From Brevibacillus brevis (lineage in GTDB: Bacteria > Bacillota > Bacilli > Brevibacillales > Brevibacillaceae): a DNA stretch of 64,000 nt. The stretch lies in assembly GCF_900637055.1 (NCBI RefSeq), contig NZ_LR134338.1, forward strand, positions 5,486,501-5,550,500. Direction: 5' to 3'. Below the pieces are notes generated by a model, which saw only the letters and a list, made by a program, of their open reading frames with translations, made no database searches and was not told the DNA's origin. Shown in pieces: positions 43,391 through 52,065 of the stretch. Numbering within the stretch: position 1 is the first letter of the stretch; each line of letters starts with the position of its first letter. The translations under genes and the position numbers were made by a program.

Positions 43391-44462
43391 TTAGGGCCCC
43401 CACACTCAATAAGAGAATGGGCAAAAACAAACCGTACGTTAGGGAATAAGGCATCCAAATTTCCGAAACAAAAGTATCAAAATAAGGGCGGTTAGGCATC
43501 GTCGCCAATGCCACCACGATCATGATCATCCCCAGCGGAAGTGTCAATTGGCGATAATCCCGCAACCCCAGCGTATATGCGATTCCACGGCTCGTCGCAT
43601 AAAAGCAAATGGTAATTTTGACAAAGAGCGTAATAAACCAAATGACGGCCATCAACACTTCGATTCGCTCAAAAAAATTACCGATACTGATTTTTTGCGC
43701 AAGTGTATAGCTCGGGTAGGCGAGCAGTACGGTAATATCAGCACCCAAGACCAAGATTGCCACAGACGTAATCATTATCAGGAAGAAATTAGAAAAAAGG
43801 CTGCCCAAGATATACGCTTTGGCGGCACTCGCTGGCCGCTTTACCAAGGGAAACATTACGATCAGAATGACTGTTTCCAGCAAATAACCCATGTACCGGA
43901 AGTTCCCCCCAAATACAGGCGCCATGCCATGCGCAAGGACAGGCTTCACATTTTCTATTTTGATCTGGGGGGAGATAAATACGATTAAGACAAAAAACAG
44001 CAACAGAAAATACGGAAACAACAGCTCACTTACCCGAGAAAAGGCTTCTGCTCCACTGCGAACCCCCATGACGATGATTACTGTAAAAAGGACAAGAATA
44101 ATTTCAATGGGGGTCTCCTGCATAATCTGTGTCGTGACAAAATCGCCAATCTCCATCAGCATGAGCGAAGCGTCGATGAAGAAATAAGTGATAAACAGGA
44201 TAGCCACCACTTTTCCCAACCATTTTCCCAATATATCCTCACTGTACTGAAAGATCGACTTGTTTGGGTAGCGCATGCTAAGCGAAACATACAGATAAGT
44301 CAAAAGAAAGCCTTCCCCCCACCCTATGAGGGCGGAGAGCCACGCATCTTGCTGGGCAGCGGTTGCAGTAAGGGAGGGAACGTACAAAATCGCGTCGCCA
44401 ATTGCAAAAAGCGTCACGAGTATCATAAATTGCCTTGCGCTAATATGACCGTTGTCAATCAA
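43368..44462 (-). CDS. gerKB: Spore germinant receptor permease-like subunit B
   Basis: GerAB/GerKB-type subunit of 364 residues: an APC-fold inner-spore-membrane protein with ten hydrophobic helices that binds the germinant. The start is placed at TTG 44462 (LIDNGHISARQF, the usual N-terminus), with GGGGGAG 9 bases upstream. A longer form to 44585 would overlap the upstream small gene and lacks a ribosome site. It is the last gene of the A-C-D-B operon. Family assignment is firm, but which receptor (GerK or another) is only by analogy. Confidence 0.9.
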   Translation of the reverse strand: MIDNGHISARQFMILVTLFAIGDAILYVPSLTATAAQQDAWLSALIGWGEGFLLTYLYVSLSMRYPNKSIFQYSEDILGKWLGKVVAILFITYFFIDASLMLMEIGDFVTTQIMQETPIEIILVLFTVIIVMGVRSGAEAFSRVSELLFPYFLLLFFVLIVFISPQIKIENVKPVLAHGMAPVFGGNFRYMGYLLETVILIVMFPLVKRPASAAKAYILGSLFSNFFLIMITSVAILVLGADITVLLAYPSYTLAQKISIGNFFERIEVLMAVIWFITLFVKITICFYATSRGIAYTLGLRDYRQLTLPLGMIMIVVALATMPNRPYFDTFVSEIWMPYSLTYGLFLPILLLSVGALRRKKTVC

Positions 44463-44499
44463 TTCCTCTCGCTCCCCCGCCTCGCTGCTGGCTACTGCT

Positions 44500-44733
44500 T
44501 CATTCCACAATTCCAAAAATGAAGTCGCTGAATGGTTTATAGACAAATGTGATCCAGTCCAACGGGTTCGGAATGTTGGCCTCAAGCGATTCGGCTATGC
44601 CAAGTCCCGTCCCGACTACAAGCAAAATGAAGAAAACCAGCAATTCCTTGTTCATCGCGTTCTTTCTCAAATAAGGCACCTCAACGAGGGCAATCAGTAG
44701 GCTGATCAGCAAAATCATTATGATGGTCCACAT
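44500..44733 (-). CDS. Small two-helix membrane protein of the germination operon (D subunit-like)
   Basis: Protein of 77 residues with two hydrophobic helices (about 2-17 and 31-47) separated by a charged turn (RKNAMNKE) and a C-terminal PNPLDWITFVYKPFSDFIF segment. A small gene of this kind is found in many ger operons and has been called the D subunit, where it can tune germination. It lies between gerKC and gerKB, 37 bp before the latter. Its ribosome site (AGGTG, 13 bases away) is weak, so expression may rely on coupling. Confidence 0.75.
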   Translation of the reverse strand: MWTIIMILLISLLIALVEVPYLRKNAMNKELLVFFILLVVGTGLGIAESLEANIPNPLDWITFVYKPFSDFIFGIVE

Positions 44734-44801
44734 GCTATGCGGCGCACCTACTTTTTCGCTGGAATACCTTTACCATTTCCCCAGATGGAAAAAGTTATGC
44801 T

Positions 44802-46004
44802 CTAATCCTTTTTTATGAAAGGAATAAACGAATTGCCCACCTTTCCTGTCCGCCTGAGCCTGACGTCCACTTTTACCTTCACGTTCAGGTCGGTGAATTT
44901 GGAATCCCAATCTTCCTTTACCTTCTTCCAGCCTTTAGGGTCATTGTGGTAGATCGACTGCCCAAATCCCAAAACATCGGAGTGGTATTGCTTTTGCGTT
45001 TTATGGATGGCACTTACGATTTTCTCCCTGATCCTCTTTTCCACATCCGCCTCCAATTTGTATATGGTTTGGGGATTGGACAAATCTTTCGGACACGCCA
45101 CCTCGCCTACATTCCCTTCTGCCGAAACACTGACTTCTATTTGCGGATTGCCATTCTTCACCTTCCCGTTGACCGTTGTTTTGCTCCGAATGATCTCAAC
45201 GACGATTTTATGTTTTTTGTCACAAGGAATTTCTTCTACTGTACTGTCCACTTTGTCTGTGATATAGCTGAATCCGATGCTTTCCTCTTCGTTCAACCAA
45301 CCCAGCAGCTTATCTTTTTTGAAGACCCCAATGTCCTGGTACCTCAACAGATTGGGCTGGCTATCTTTTTGGGAGCTTATATCGGTTGAACCCGTACGTA
45401 CCTTCCCTTTCAGCGTAGCGCCTACCAAAACCGGCTCTACACCTTCCCGGAGCAAATCAGCAATGACTTCATCCAATCGCATGGAGACAATCGACCCCCA
45501 GGCTTTCTCTCCCGTTTCCAAGCTTTTATAGAGCTTCGTCGCGGGGATTTTTTCCAACGGGTCGATCATGCTGAGGATTTGAAGAGCTGTTGTATCCTTC
45601 GCCAGAATGACATAAAAATCGGGTCGAACCTCATGATCGCGAAATAACAAGTCCAGTGCTTCTTTTATCCCTTCTCTTGCTACCTGCTCCCCCAAAACCA
45701 GCACCTGGATATGGGAAAAATACAGCCTTCTGGGCGTTTCCGTTGTCATTCTCCGGATTCCCTCAAAAATGCTCGATCCCCGCATACTGTAAGTGGCAAC
45801 AGCTGATTGACTTATCTTCCCACTTTCAGTTGAGGCTACCGCTCCAGGATTGACGATTTGGGCGGAAATCACATATTGCCCGTCAATCTTGTCGATACCT
45901 GTCCCCATGACGATCGCCAAATCATTCAATTCTCTACGATTCCAGCAGCCTGTCATCAAAACGAGAAGAGTCAGGGCCAGGAGGAACACACCTTTTCGTT
46001 TCAT
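44802..46004 (-). CDS. gerKC: Spore germination lipoprotein subunit C
   Basis: GerAC/Ger(x)C-type lipoprotein of 400 residues in the outer leaflet of the inner spore membrane. The signal peptide ends in the lipobox MTGC before WNRRELNDLAIVMGTGIDK, the conserved family start. The C-terminal region shows the family pattern of EKRIREKIVSAIHKTQK followed by a final KVKVDVRLRRTG. It starts at ATG behind GAGGTGGAG, 52 bp after gerKA. Confidence 0.93.
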   Translation of the reverse strand: MKRKGVFLLALTLLVLMTGCWNRRELNDLAIVMGTGIDKIDGQYVISAQIVNPGAVASTESGKISQSAVATYSMRGSSIFEGIRRMTTETPRRLYFSHIQVLVLGEQVAREGIKEALDLLFRDHEVRPDFYVILAKDTTALQILSMIDPLEKIPATKLYKSLETGEKAWGSIVSMRLDEVIADLLREGVEPVLVGATLKGKVRTGSTDISSQKDSQPNLLRYQDIGVFKKDKLLGWLNEEESIGFSYITDKVDSTVEEIPCDKKHKIVVEIIRSKTTVNGKVKNGNPQIEVSVSAEGNVGEVACPKDLSNPQTIYKLEADVEKRIREKIVSAIHKTQKQYHSDVLGFGQSIYHNDPKGWKKVKEDWDSKFTDLNVKVKVDVRLRRTGKVGNSFIPFIKKD

Positions 46005-46056
46005 GCCGTCTCCACCTCGGCTAATAATTTATCATCACATCGGCACGATACTTGCG

Positions 46057-47568
46057 CTATATTTTACTTTTTCGTTCTCTGACGCTGTTTTTCTGGCGCA
46101 AAAAATGGGGACGCGTATGCATCATCCAGATCGGAATCCGAAGCAGCGTATCCTTTTGATCAGACAGATTCATAGGGGCAAGCGGAGCCATATACGGGAC
46201 ACCAAACGAGCGCAAGGTGCACAGGTGAATGCACAAGGTGATCATTCCCACAAATATGCCGATAAAACCAAAGCTAGCGGCAAGTGCGATCAAGCCGAAC
46301 CGCAACAGTCGAATCGGAATGGACATGGAAAAGGAAGGGAAGACAAAGCTGGTGATAGCCGTAATGGAAACGACGATGACGGTAGCGGGTGAAACCAGTC
46401 CTGCCTGCACGGCAGCTTCCCCCAATACGAGTGCTCCTACGATGGAAATCGCGGATCCAACCGCCCTCGGCATGCGTACCCCTGCCTCTCGCAGCATTTC
46501 AAAAGTAAACTCCATTAACATCGCCTCGACTGCAGCAGGGAATGGCACTCCTTCACGCTGGGCAGCAATGCTCATGATTAGGTTGGTTTGCAGCATTTCC
46601 TGATGAAAGGTGGTAATGGCGACATAAATGGATGGACCGAGCAAAGCGATAAAGAAAGAAATGAGCCGCAAAATACGAAGGATCCCAAAATCCGCACGCA
46701 TGTAATAATCCTCTGGAGACTGGAAGAATTGGACAAAGACAGCTGGTACCAACAAAACAATCGGTGTACCGTCCACCAGAATGGCGACGCGCCCTTCCAG
46801 CAGCCCGGCAGCCACCGAGTCTGGACGCTCCGTATTGTAAATCGTCGGAAATGGAGTAAAGGTATGATCCTGAATCATTTCCTCGATGTTCCCGCTCTCC
46901 AAAATACCGTCGATCTTGATCTGCCCCAGCCGCTCTCTCACTTCTTCTACTACGCTATCCTGCACGACTCCTTTTATATACATTATCGCGACTTTGGTTT
47001 GAGTCATCTCCCCAATCTGTACGGTCTCCAACCAAAGATTGCGATTATTGATCCGTCGGCGTACCAATGCCGTATTGGTCCGGAGGTTTTCTGAAAACGC
47101 TTCTCTGGAGCCGCGGACCACCGTCTGCACGGAAGGCTCTTGTACCCCACGATCTTCCCACTGTTTCGTATTGATGATAAAGCCGTATGTATATCCCTCT
47201 ACCAGAATAACGGTATCACCGGTCAGTATCGCATCATACAAATGGTCAAAGTCATATACCTCTTCCACTCCACCCATCGTTAGCAGGAAATCCTTCATGA
47301 GCAGCAACGGCTCTACTTCCCGCTCGGCCTCTGTAGGGATAACCGTTTTTCTTGCATGGATCATGATAGACTCCAGGAAGGTGCTAATCATGTTTTTATC
47401 GACCAGACCCTCTGTGTACAAAATTCCCACCAGTAACTGATCGATGGCCTCAAGACGCACTTGCCGCGTCACAAGGTCTGTGCTGTTGCCCAGCTCTTTC
47501 TTCACCTTTTCCAGATTTTCGTCCAACGAGTAATGAAAGGGCGCCGCTTGTTTTACTGAATGGATCAT
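46057..47568 (-). CDS. gerKA: Spore germination receptor subunit A
   Basis: GerAA/GerKA-type subunit (503 residues) with a large N-terminal soluble domain and about five or six C-terminal helices. Family phrases: QVRLEAIDQLLVGILYTEGLVDK near the start, GLLEGRVAILVDGTP, FPAAVEAMLMEFTFEMLREAGVRMP and AVGSAISIVGALVLGEAAVQAG. First gene of the operon. The ribosome site is weak (AAAGAG about 9 bases upstream). A sigma-G-like promoter lies just before it. Confidence 0.95.
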   Translation of the reverse strand: MIHSVKQAAPFHYSLDENLEKVKKELGNSTDLVTRQVRLEAIDQLLVGILYTEGLVDKNMISTFLESIMIHARKTVIPTEAEREVEPLLLMKDFLLTMGGVEEVYDFDHLYDAILTGDTVILVEGYTYGFIINTKQWEDRGVQEPSVQTVVRGSREAFSENLRTNTALVRRRINNRNLWLETVQIGEMTQTKVAIMYIKGVVQDSVVEEVRERLGQIKIDGILESGNIEEMIQDHTFTPFPTIYNTERPDSVAAGLLEGRVAILVDGTPIVLLVPAVFVQFFQSPEDYYMRADFGILRILRLISFFIALLGPSIYVAITTFHQEMLQTNLIMSIAAQREGVPFPAAVEAMLMEFTFEMLREAGVRMPRAVGSAISIVGALVLGEAAVQAGLVSPATVIVVSITAITSFVFPSFSMSIPIRLLRFGLIALAASFGFIGIFVGMITLCIHLCTLRSFGVPYMAPLAPMNLSDQKDTLLRIPIWMMHTRPHFLRQKNSVRERKSKI

Positions 47569-47602
47569 CTCAAATCACTCTTTTTCCAGTTCGGGATATG
47601 TT

Positions 47603-47632
47603 TACTATCCCTCATGGCTTTGGGGTCTATGC
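47603..47632 (-). promoter_or_regulatory. Candidate sigma-G (forespore) promoter of the ger operon
   Basis: The minus strand has GCATA (complement of 47628-47632), an 18-base spacer and GATAGTA (complement of 47603-47609). This fits the sigma-G consensus GHATR-N18-CATNMTA with a full -35 and two mismatches in the -10. It lies about 35 bp upstream of gerKA, whose operon is known to be forespore-expressed in Bacillus. Confidence 0.5.
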
Positions 47633-47639
47633 TGAACAC

Positions 47640-47664
47640 AAAAAAGCCCCCTTAAGGGAGCCTT
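47640..47664 (-). terminator. Terminator after the aldo-keto reductase gene
   Basis: A GC-rich palindrome around CCCTTAAGGG (47644-47664) is followed on the minus strand by six T. It lies between the reductase stop and the ger promoter. Confidence 0.7.
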
Positions 47665-47701
47665 TGGAACTGGCTGTATTAATCGACAGTTGTCACCATT
47701 G

Positions 47702-48676
47702 TTACGGCAAACGATATACGGCAAATGGTTCCCCGTTTCGATACGTGTCACTCAATCGGTCCAGCTCTGCCAAGGTCGCTTCATCCAACGTTAACGCTGC
47801 ACTTTGCAAATTATCCGTAAGCTGTCCTACACTGGTCGCACCTACGATCACCGAAGAGACAGCCGGCTTGTGCATGAGCCAAGCCAAAGATAGCACACTG
47901 GAGGATACACCAATACCCGCCGCTACCTGACTGATTTTGCGTCCAAACTCCAGCTTGTCTTCGCTCAGCAACCGGACAAAACGCGGCTCCTTGTCCGCAC
48001 GCGAACCAGCTGGGGCCTGTTCTGCGGAGGTGTATTTGCCTGTTAAAATTCCGCCAGCAAGCGGGAAGTACGGAATGATCCCCACCCCCTGGTCAAGACA
48101 AAGCGGTACGAGTTCACGCTCCGGTGTCCGATCTGCCAGCGAGTAGCTGACCTGCGTCGATATGTAACGATTCAGCCCTTCCCGCTGACTGATGCCAATT
48201 GCCTTCATCAATTCCCAGGCCGCATAGTTGGAAGCACCGATGTAACGCACTTTCCCAGATCGAACCATGTCATCTAGTGCGCGAAGTGTTTCTTCCAAAG
48301 GCGTCTCTGGATCAAACGTATGAATTTGATATAAGTCCACATAATCGGTGCGCAAACGCTTCAAGCTGTTCTCCAGCTCCAGCATGAGGTGGTAACGCGA
48401 TGAGCCTCTTTGATTCGGTCCTTCGCCTTTTACCAAACCAGCCTTCGTCGCTAAAACGACGTCGTGCCGCTTCCCTGAAAGCGCCAGCCCGATGATTCGC
48501 TCCGATTCTGTTTGCGTGTAAATATTTGCCGTATCAATAAAGGTAATCCCGTTTTCGATTGCGGTATGAATGATGTTTACAGACGTTTGCTCATCCGCAC
48601 GCCCTCCGAATGAGTTCGTGCCTAATCCCAATGCTGATACCTTCAATCCACTGCCACCGAGTCTGTAGTATTTCAT
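47702..48676 (-). CDS. Aldo-keto reductase
   Basis: NADPH-dependent aldo-keto reductase of 324 residues with a TIM barrel. Catalytic residues lie in FIDTANIYTQTESERIIG (Asp, Tyr), VLATKAGL (Lys) and DYVDLYQIHTFD (His). Variants of these residues are standard in the AKR11/Tas-like group; the C-terminus has the usual cofactor-binding SSVIVGATSVGQLTDN. It starts at ATG. It is likely involved in detoxifying aldehydes or general redox. It separates the ger operon from the tail-like locus. Confidence 0.92.
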   Translation of the reverse strand: MKYYRLGGSGLKVSALGLGTNSFGGRADEQTSVNIIHTAIENGITFIDTANIYTQTESERIIGLALSGKRHDVVLATKAGLVKGEGPNQRGSSRYHLMLELENSLKRLRTDYVDLYQIHTFDPETPLEETLRALDDMVRSGKVRYIGASNYAAWELMKAIGISQREGLNRYISTQVSYSLADRTPERELVPLCLDQGVGIIPYFPLAGGILTGKYTSAEQAPAGSRADKEPRFVRLLSEDKLEFGRKISQVAAGIGVSSSVLSLAWLMHKPAVSSVIVGATSVGQLTDNLQSAALTLDEATLAELDRLSDTYRNGEPFAVYRLP

Positions 48677-48751
48677 ATTGTGATCGACCTCTTTTCATAA
48701 TAGGTGTGCTCTTCCATTATCTCCTATTTAGGCGGGAATTGAAAAATAAGA

Positions 48752-49558
48752 TTAGGAAAGTTTATTTTTCGAAATATTCTGAATTTTTTTCATGGTTCTT
48801 GATACACACATTTGGGATACATTTAAAAAATCTGCCGTTTGCGTCTGATTGTAGCCTGACATCCTTAATTGCAGGACTTGCCACTCTTTTGATGAGATTT
48901 GATTTTGCAGTTGCGCAAGCATTGCAGCAACATATAACTTGTCCAGCACGTACTCCTCCACGTCACGTCCTTCATCCTTTAAGACATCCATAGCGGTGGC
49001 AGCTTCATTGCTAGAAGCGGCTCCATTCAAGTATGGCTCCTGTAAATACTTCACAGGTCTACCGACATCCAGCGCTTTTTTGATCTGTTCTACATTTTCA
49101 CCCAACAGTTCGGACAGTTCTTCCATTGTAGGGAGATATCCCAGGTCTGTTTCTATTTTACTTATCTGTTGGAGAATCGTTGTTGCCGTTCTAGTCGGTC
49201 GTACAATATGTCCGCTATCTCGCAAAAAGCAGTTGATCTCCCTCACAATCGTGATGACAGCAAAGGATGAAAACTTCACGCCTCTTGCAATATCAAAGGC
49301 TTTGATAGCTTTGATGATTCCCATTCTCCCCAATTGCAAGATATCTGCTTTTTCCAAGCAATATTGCTTCACTAATGTCTCCGGCTTTCCGATATATTTG
49401 TGCACAGAATGCCAAATGAGATCTTCATTTGCGAGTATTACTTCACCGAGATACTCACTGTCTTCCTTGCAGCGGCGAATATTCTCCATGTTATACAAGG
49501 AGTATTGTTCTTTTTTCTTGCCCAATCTCTGTTTTACGAACACGGCATGTTCACTCAT
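48752..49558 (-). CDS. Sigma-70 family sigma factor at the end of the tail-locus regulatory arm
   Basis: Sigma factor of 268 residues with regions 2, 3 and 4: EKADILQLGRMGIIKAIKAFDIARGVKFSSFAVITIVREINCFLRD (region 2), RPTRTATTILQQISKIETDLGYLPTMEELSELLG (region 3) and LQLRMSGYNQTQTADFLNVSQMCVSRTMKKI (region 4). It is closer to SigB/SigF/SigG-type than to ECF factors. The start ATG follows GGGAGGAGG. It is the last gene of the leftward arm of the phage-tail-like locus and probably reads that locus's promoters. Confidence 0.85.
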   Translation of the reverse strand: MSEHAVFVKQRLGKKKEQYSLYNMENIRRCKEDSEYLGEVILANEDLIWHSVHKYIGKPETLVKQYCLEKADILQLGRMGIIKAIKAFDIARGVKFSSFAVITIVREINCFLRDSGHIVRPTRTATTILQQISKIETDLGYLPTMEELSELLGENVEQIKKALDVGRPVKYLQEPYLNGAASSNEAATAMDVLKDEGRDVEEYVLDKLYVAAMLAQLQNQISSKEWQVLQLRMSGYNQTQTADFLNVSQMCVSRTMKKIQNISKNKLS

Positions 49559-49574
49559 AATACCTCCTCCCAGC

Positions 49575-50162
49575 CTATCTTGATGATTCTTGTAATAAGC
49601 CGTTCATTTTTTTGTAATGGGTCATGACTTTTGTATAGTAGCCATCGTGATAACGATTTCGGTCGACATTTCCCTCGCCTTGGTTATAGGCGATGATACT
49701 TAAACGAAGGTTTCCATATTTCTTTTGCAAGAGATCGAAATACTTGATACCTGTCTGTAGATTGATCACTGGATCAAACAGGTCATCAGGGTGAACTCCC
49801 AGCCAGCTTCCTGTGCTCGGCATGATTTGTAATAATCCTCTCGCGCCCTTGCCGGAAATTGCATCGTGCTGAAATCGGCTTTCCTGCCAGATCATCGCCA
49901 TGATCAAAACCGGATCTATTTCGTATTGCTTGGATAATGCAAAAATCGTTTCTGTATAAAGCTCAACGGTAGCTTTATCAAGTCTCGGTGCAACATGTGT
50001 GATTATGTTTGCAAGCTCCTTTTTTCTATGCAACTGCCTCTCTGTGTCCCTCGCCAGTTTCATCACAGGATGAACTTCCGACAGCCCCTTTTCTACGGCT
50101 GGCAGTACAGCATTTGCGGGAATGAACACTGCCGCAACAATGCCGATTAGCTTTGTTAGCAC
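49575..50162 (-). CDS. Lytic transglycosylase (SLT domain)
   Basis: Exported lytic transglycosylase of 195 residues. A hydrophobic N-terminus (MLTKLIGIVAAVFIPANAVLP) acts as signal anchor, a basic linker follows, and residues about 70-190 form a soluble-lytic-transglycosylase domain with the catalytic Glu in MAMIWQESRFQHDAIS and the GKGARGLLQIMPST motif. It cuts peptidoglycan glycan strands, either for particle release or wall passage. It overlaps the preceding gene by 7 bases; the start is a GTG at 50162 inside that overlap. Confidence 0.9.
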   Translation of the reverse strand: MLTKLIGIVAAVFIPANAVLPAVEKGLSEVHPVMKLARDTERQLHRKKELANIITHVAPRLDKATVELYTETIFALSKQYEIDPVLIMAMIWQESRFQHDAISGKGARGLLQIMPSTGSWLGVHPDDLFDPVINLQTGIKYFDLLQKKYGNLRLSIIAYNQGEGNVDRNRYHDGYYTKVMTHYKKMNGLLQESSR

Positions 50163-50731
50163 GTAACTCGCTTTTTCAGATGTTGCTGATGGACTGCCTG
50201 CAGAATGTTTTTCTGCATTCTCTCCACCCCGATTGCCGTATCCAGTGTATGTACCGATCGGCGCGAAGTATGGGCAAGGGAAAGATAGGCTTCCTGCACC
50301 TTTAGCAGCATGGCATTATTCGCATCTACTTCGGTTCGCAGAAAAAAGGTTGCATCGGGTCGCTTCGTCAAATCACTCATCGTGGCATACCAAGAAAGAG
50401 GAGTATCCTTTATATAGAAGTAGTAATAATTGGACAGTTCGTAATGATCAATGATGATAAAATCAACGTTCTCCTTCGAAATCCGCGCCATTTCTCGCTG
50501 ATAGTCCAGAAAATCCGCTTCAAAAAGCTTTCCTACCGCTTTCTCATCCAGTTGAATTTCGCAGCGAAGCCACATGCCAATGACCGCTCCGATTGGGGTA
50601 TCTAAACGCGGAAACGATACTCTTTTCACTTTATATCCGAGGCATCTCAAATTTTCTTCTAGCAACGCCGCTTGGGCTTCCTTCGCATTGGCGTCAATTC
50701 CTTCGAAAGCGACAATCGTGGGCTGTCTCAT
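50156..50731 (-). CDS. Thymidylate-kinase-like protein with degenerate P-loop
   Basis: Protein of 192 residues with the shape of a thymidylate kinase: VAFEGIDANAKEAQAALLEE at the N-terminus, FIIIDHYELSNYYYF in place of the DR(Y/H) motif, and PDATFFLRTE. The Walker A, normally GxxGxGKST/TTQ, reads DANAKEAQ, so ATP binding of the normal kind is unlikely. The ATG at 50731 lies five bases after the preceding gene's stop; its ribosome site GAGGAG is 12 bases away. It may have become a binding or regulatory protein. Confidence 0.7.
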   Translation of the reverse strand: MRQPTIVAFEGIDANAKEAQAALLEENLRCLGYKVKRVSFPRLDTPIGAVIGMWLRCEIQLDEKAVGKLFEADFLDYQREMARISKENVDFIIIDHYELSNYYYFYIKDTPLSWYATMSDLTKRPDATFFLRTEVDANNAMLLKVQEAYLSLAHTSRRSVHTLDTAIGVERMQKNILQAVHQQHLKKRVTC

Positions 50732-50735
50732 GGCA

Positions 50736-51155
50736 CTACATCGTCTCCTCATTTGTCGAGATTTCCTCTGCCGCTTCACGAAGCTTTTTCTCTGCTTCAA
50801 GCTCAGCAGCCTGAGTAGCCAGATGATCTGCTAGCATTTGCTCGAATTCTTCCTTTGTAATCTCATAAATCTCGGAATGGAGTCGGTTCACCGTGTATCC
50901 CATACCGTCGGTCAGTAAAAAGTTTGTGTAGGTCAACGGCTCCTCACGAAATTCCTGCTTCTCGTAATCGAAGGCAATGACCGCTTTTTCAATGCCCGCT
51001 ACGCAACCGCCGAACCAAATATTTACCTCTTCTTCTCCACCTTCGGCTGTAGGTGTTGCATGCATATTGGTCGGAACGTGTACATATTTTCCAATGACCT
51101 GATGGGAGAGCTCCTCGGTCAATTCCTCATTCATCTTTTTCAACAAAACTGCCAT
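50736..51155 (-). CDS. Hypothetical protein of the tail-locus regulatory arm
   Basis: A 139-residue protein that I do not recognise. It is acidic, with a compact globular first half (VNIWFGGCVAGIEKAVIAFDY) and a long C-terminal helix rich in Ala, Glu and Lys (AELEAEKKLREAAEEISTN). It has no signal peptide. The start follows AAAGGAA. It lies between the sigma gene and the kinase-like gene in a single leftward operon. Confidence 0.75.
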   Translation of the reverse strand: MAVLLKKMNEELTEELSHQVIGKYVHVPTNMHATPTAEGGEEEVNIWFGGCVAGIEKAVIAFDYEKQEFREEPLTYTNFLLTDGMGYTVNRLHSEIYEITKEEFEQMLADHLATQAAELEAEKKLREAAEEISTNEETM

Positions 51156-51192
51156 GCTGGATCATTCCTTTTCATCGATTATTTGTGTATGT

Positions 51193-51747
51193 CTACAGCT
51201 CACCGTACTGTTTCAAAATCGCCTTGATGATCTGACACACTCTTTCCTTGCTGATATTGAATTTCTGACCAATTTCCTCATGGTAATAGCCTTCGCTTCT
51301 CATCTGGAGAATCAGCTTGTCTCGCGTGGACAGCTTCATATACTCCATAATGTCGATCATCATTTCTACTTCCTCATATCGAAACTCCTCACTCGGAGCA
51401 GCAATACGGCTGATCATCGTTTCCTCTTCATTCTCATCTCCACCAGAGACAAGAACCGCATTACTGTTTGTCAGGTTTTTTTGCGTGCCGGCTTTCCGCA
51501 AGCAGTCACGAATTTTATTCGTAATCACATGATCGACAAAGGTAGTCACTCTTGCTTTTTCCTGGTCGTAATCCTTCATCGTGCGATACACCTTCAAGAG
51601 AACCTCTTGGACGACATCATCATGGGTCATTCCGGCAAACGTCATCCCGGTCAGCTTGGCTTCACAGGTTTCCTTTGCCTTCTGCAAAAAATCATCGACT
51701 TTCCCTGCGAAAAATAACTCGTCCATTTGGTGAAGTTGATCTGTCAT
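51193..51747 (-). CDS. Second sigma factor (ECF-like) of the tail locus
   Basis: A sigma-70-type protein of 184 residues with a small domain set: region 2 reads THDDVVQEVLLKVYRTMKDYD with VTTFVDHVITNKIRDCLRKA, and region 4 reads LILQMRSEGYYHEEIGQKFNISKERVCQIIKAILKQYG. It is the best candidate to read the recurring YGTCTAYYCTAT motif, because ECF factors favour -10 elements with GTC. The ATG at 51747 has better spacing (GAGGAGG 11 bases away) than the ATG at 51756, which is too close. Confidence 0.8.
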   Translation of the reverse strand: MTDQLHQMDELFFAGKVDDFLQKAKETCEAKLTGMTFAGMTHDDVVQEVLLKVYRTMKDYDQEKARVTTFVDHVITNKIRDCLRKAGTQKNLTNSNAVLVSGGDENEEETMISRIAAPSEEFRYEEVEMMIDIMEYMKLSTRDKLILQMRSEGYYHEEIGQKFNISKERVCQIIKAILKQYGEL

Positions 51748-51815
51748 GTACTTCATCCCCTCCTCATGCTCCTATTCACAGTTGCTCTATCACACTAGGT
51801 AATTGGAGGAGGGAT

Positions 51816-52064
51816 TTAGCAACCAACTTTCAAAATTTTTTTCGGACATGTTTGCAAGGTACCAGCCGTGAAGACTTTTCCATTCAAAATCTTCCATGAG
51901 GCACACTGACGCTTCATGTACCATTGGCAATCACGGCAAATGTCATGAACCACACAACGACAGGTCATGGGCACGACATCTTGTTCCTTTGCTGACATCA
52001 CGATGTCATTGACTATCATCTTCTTTTGGCAGGCTTTTTCATAATCACATCCCTGACAAGCCAT
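51816..52064 (-). CDS. Cysteine-rich small protein
   Basis: An 82-residue protein with ten cysteines arranged as CxxC, CxC and CxxC pairs in the first half (MACQGCDYEKACQKK, then MTCRCVVHDICRDCQWY) and two near the end. This suggests zinc or iron-sulfur binding. It has no signal peptide. ATG 52064 starts two bases after the upstream gene's stop and has GGTGGG for a ribosome site. Unrecognised; probably a regulatory or structural factor of the tail locus. Confidence 0.7.
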   Translation of the reverse strand: MACQGCDYEKACQKKMIVNDIVMSAKEQDVVPMTCRCVVHDICRDCQWYMKRQCASWKILNGKVFTAGTLQTCPKKILKVGC

Positions 52065-52065
52065 G

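Noticed and set aside
44462..44585. Longer N-terminus for gerKB
   Set aside because: It would overlap the small upstream gene and has no ribosome site. The conserved family start begins at the TTG at 44462.
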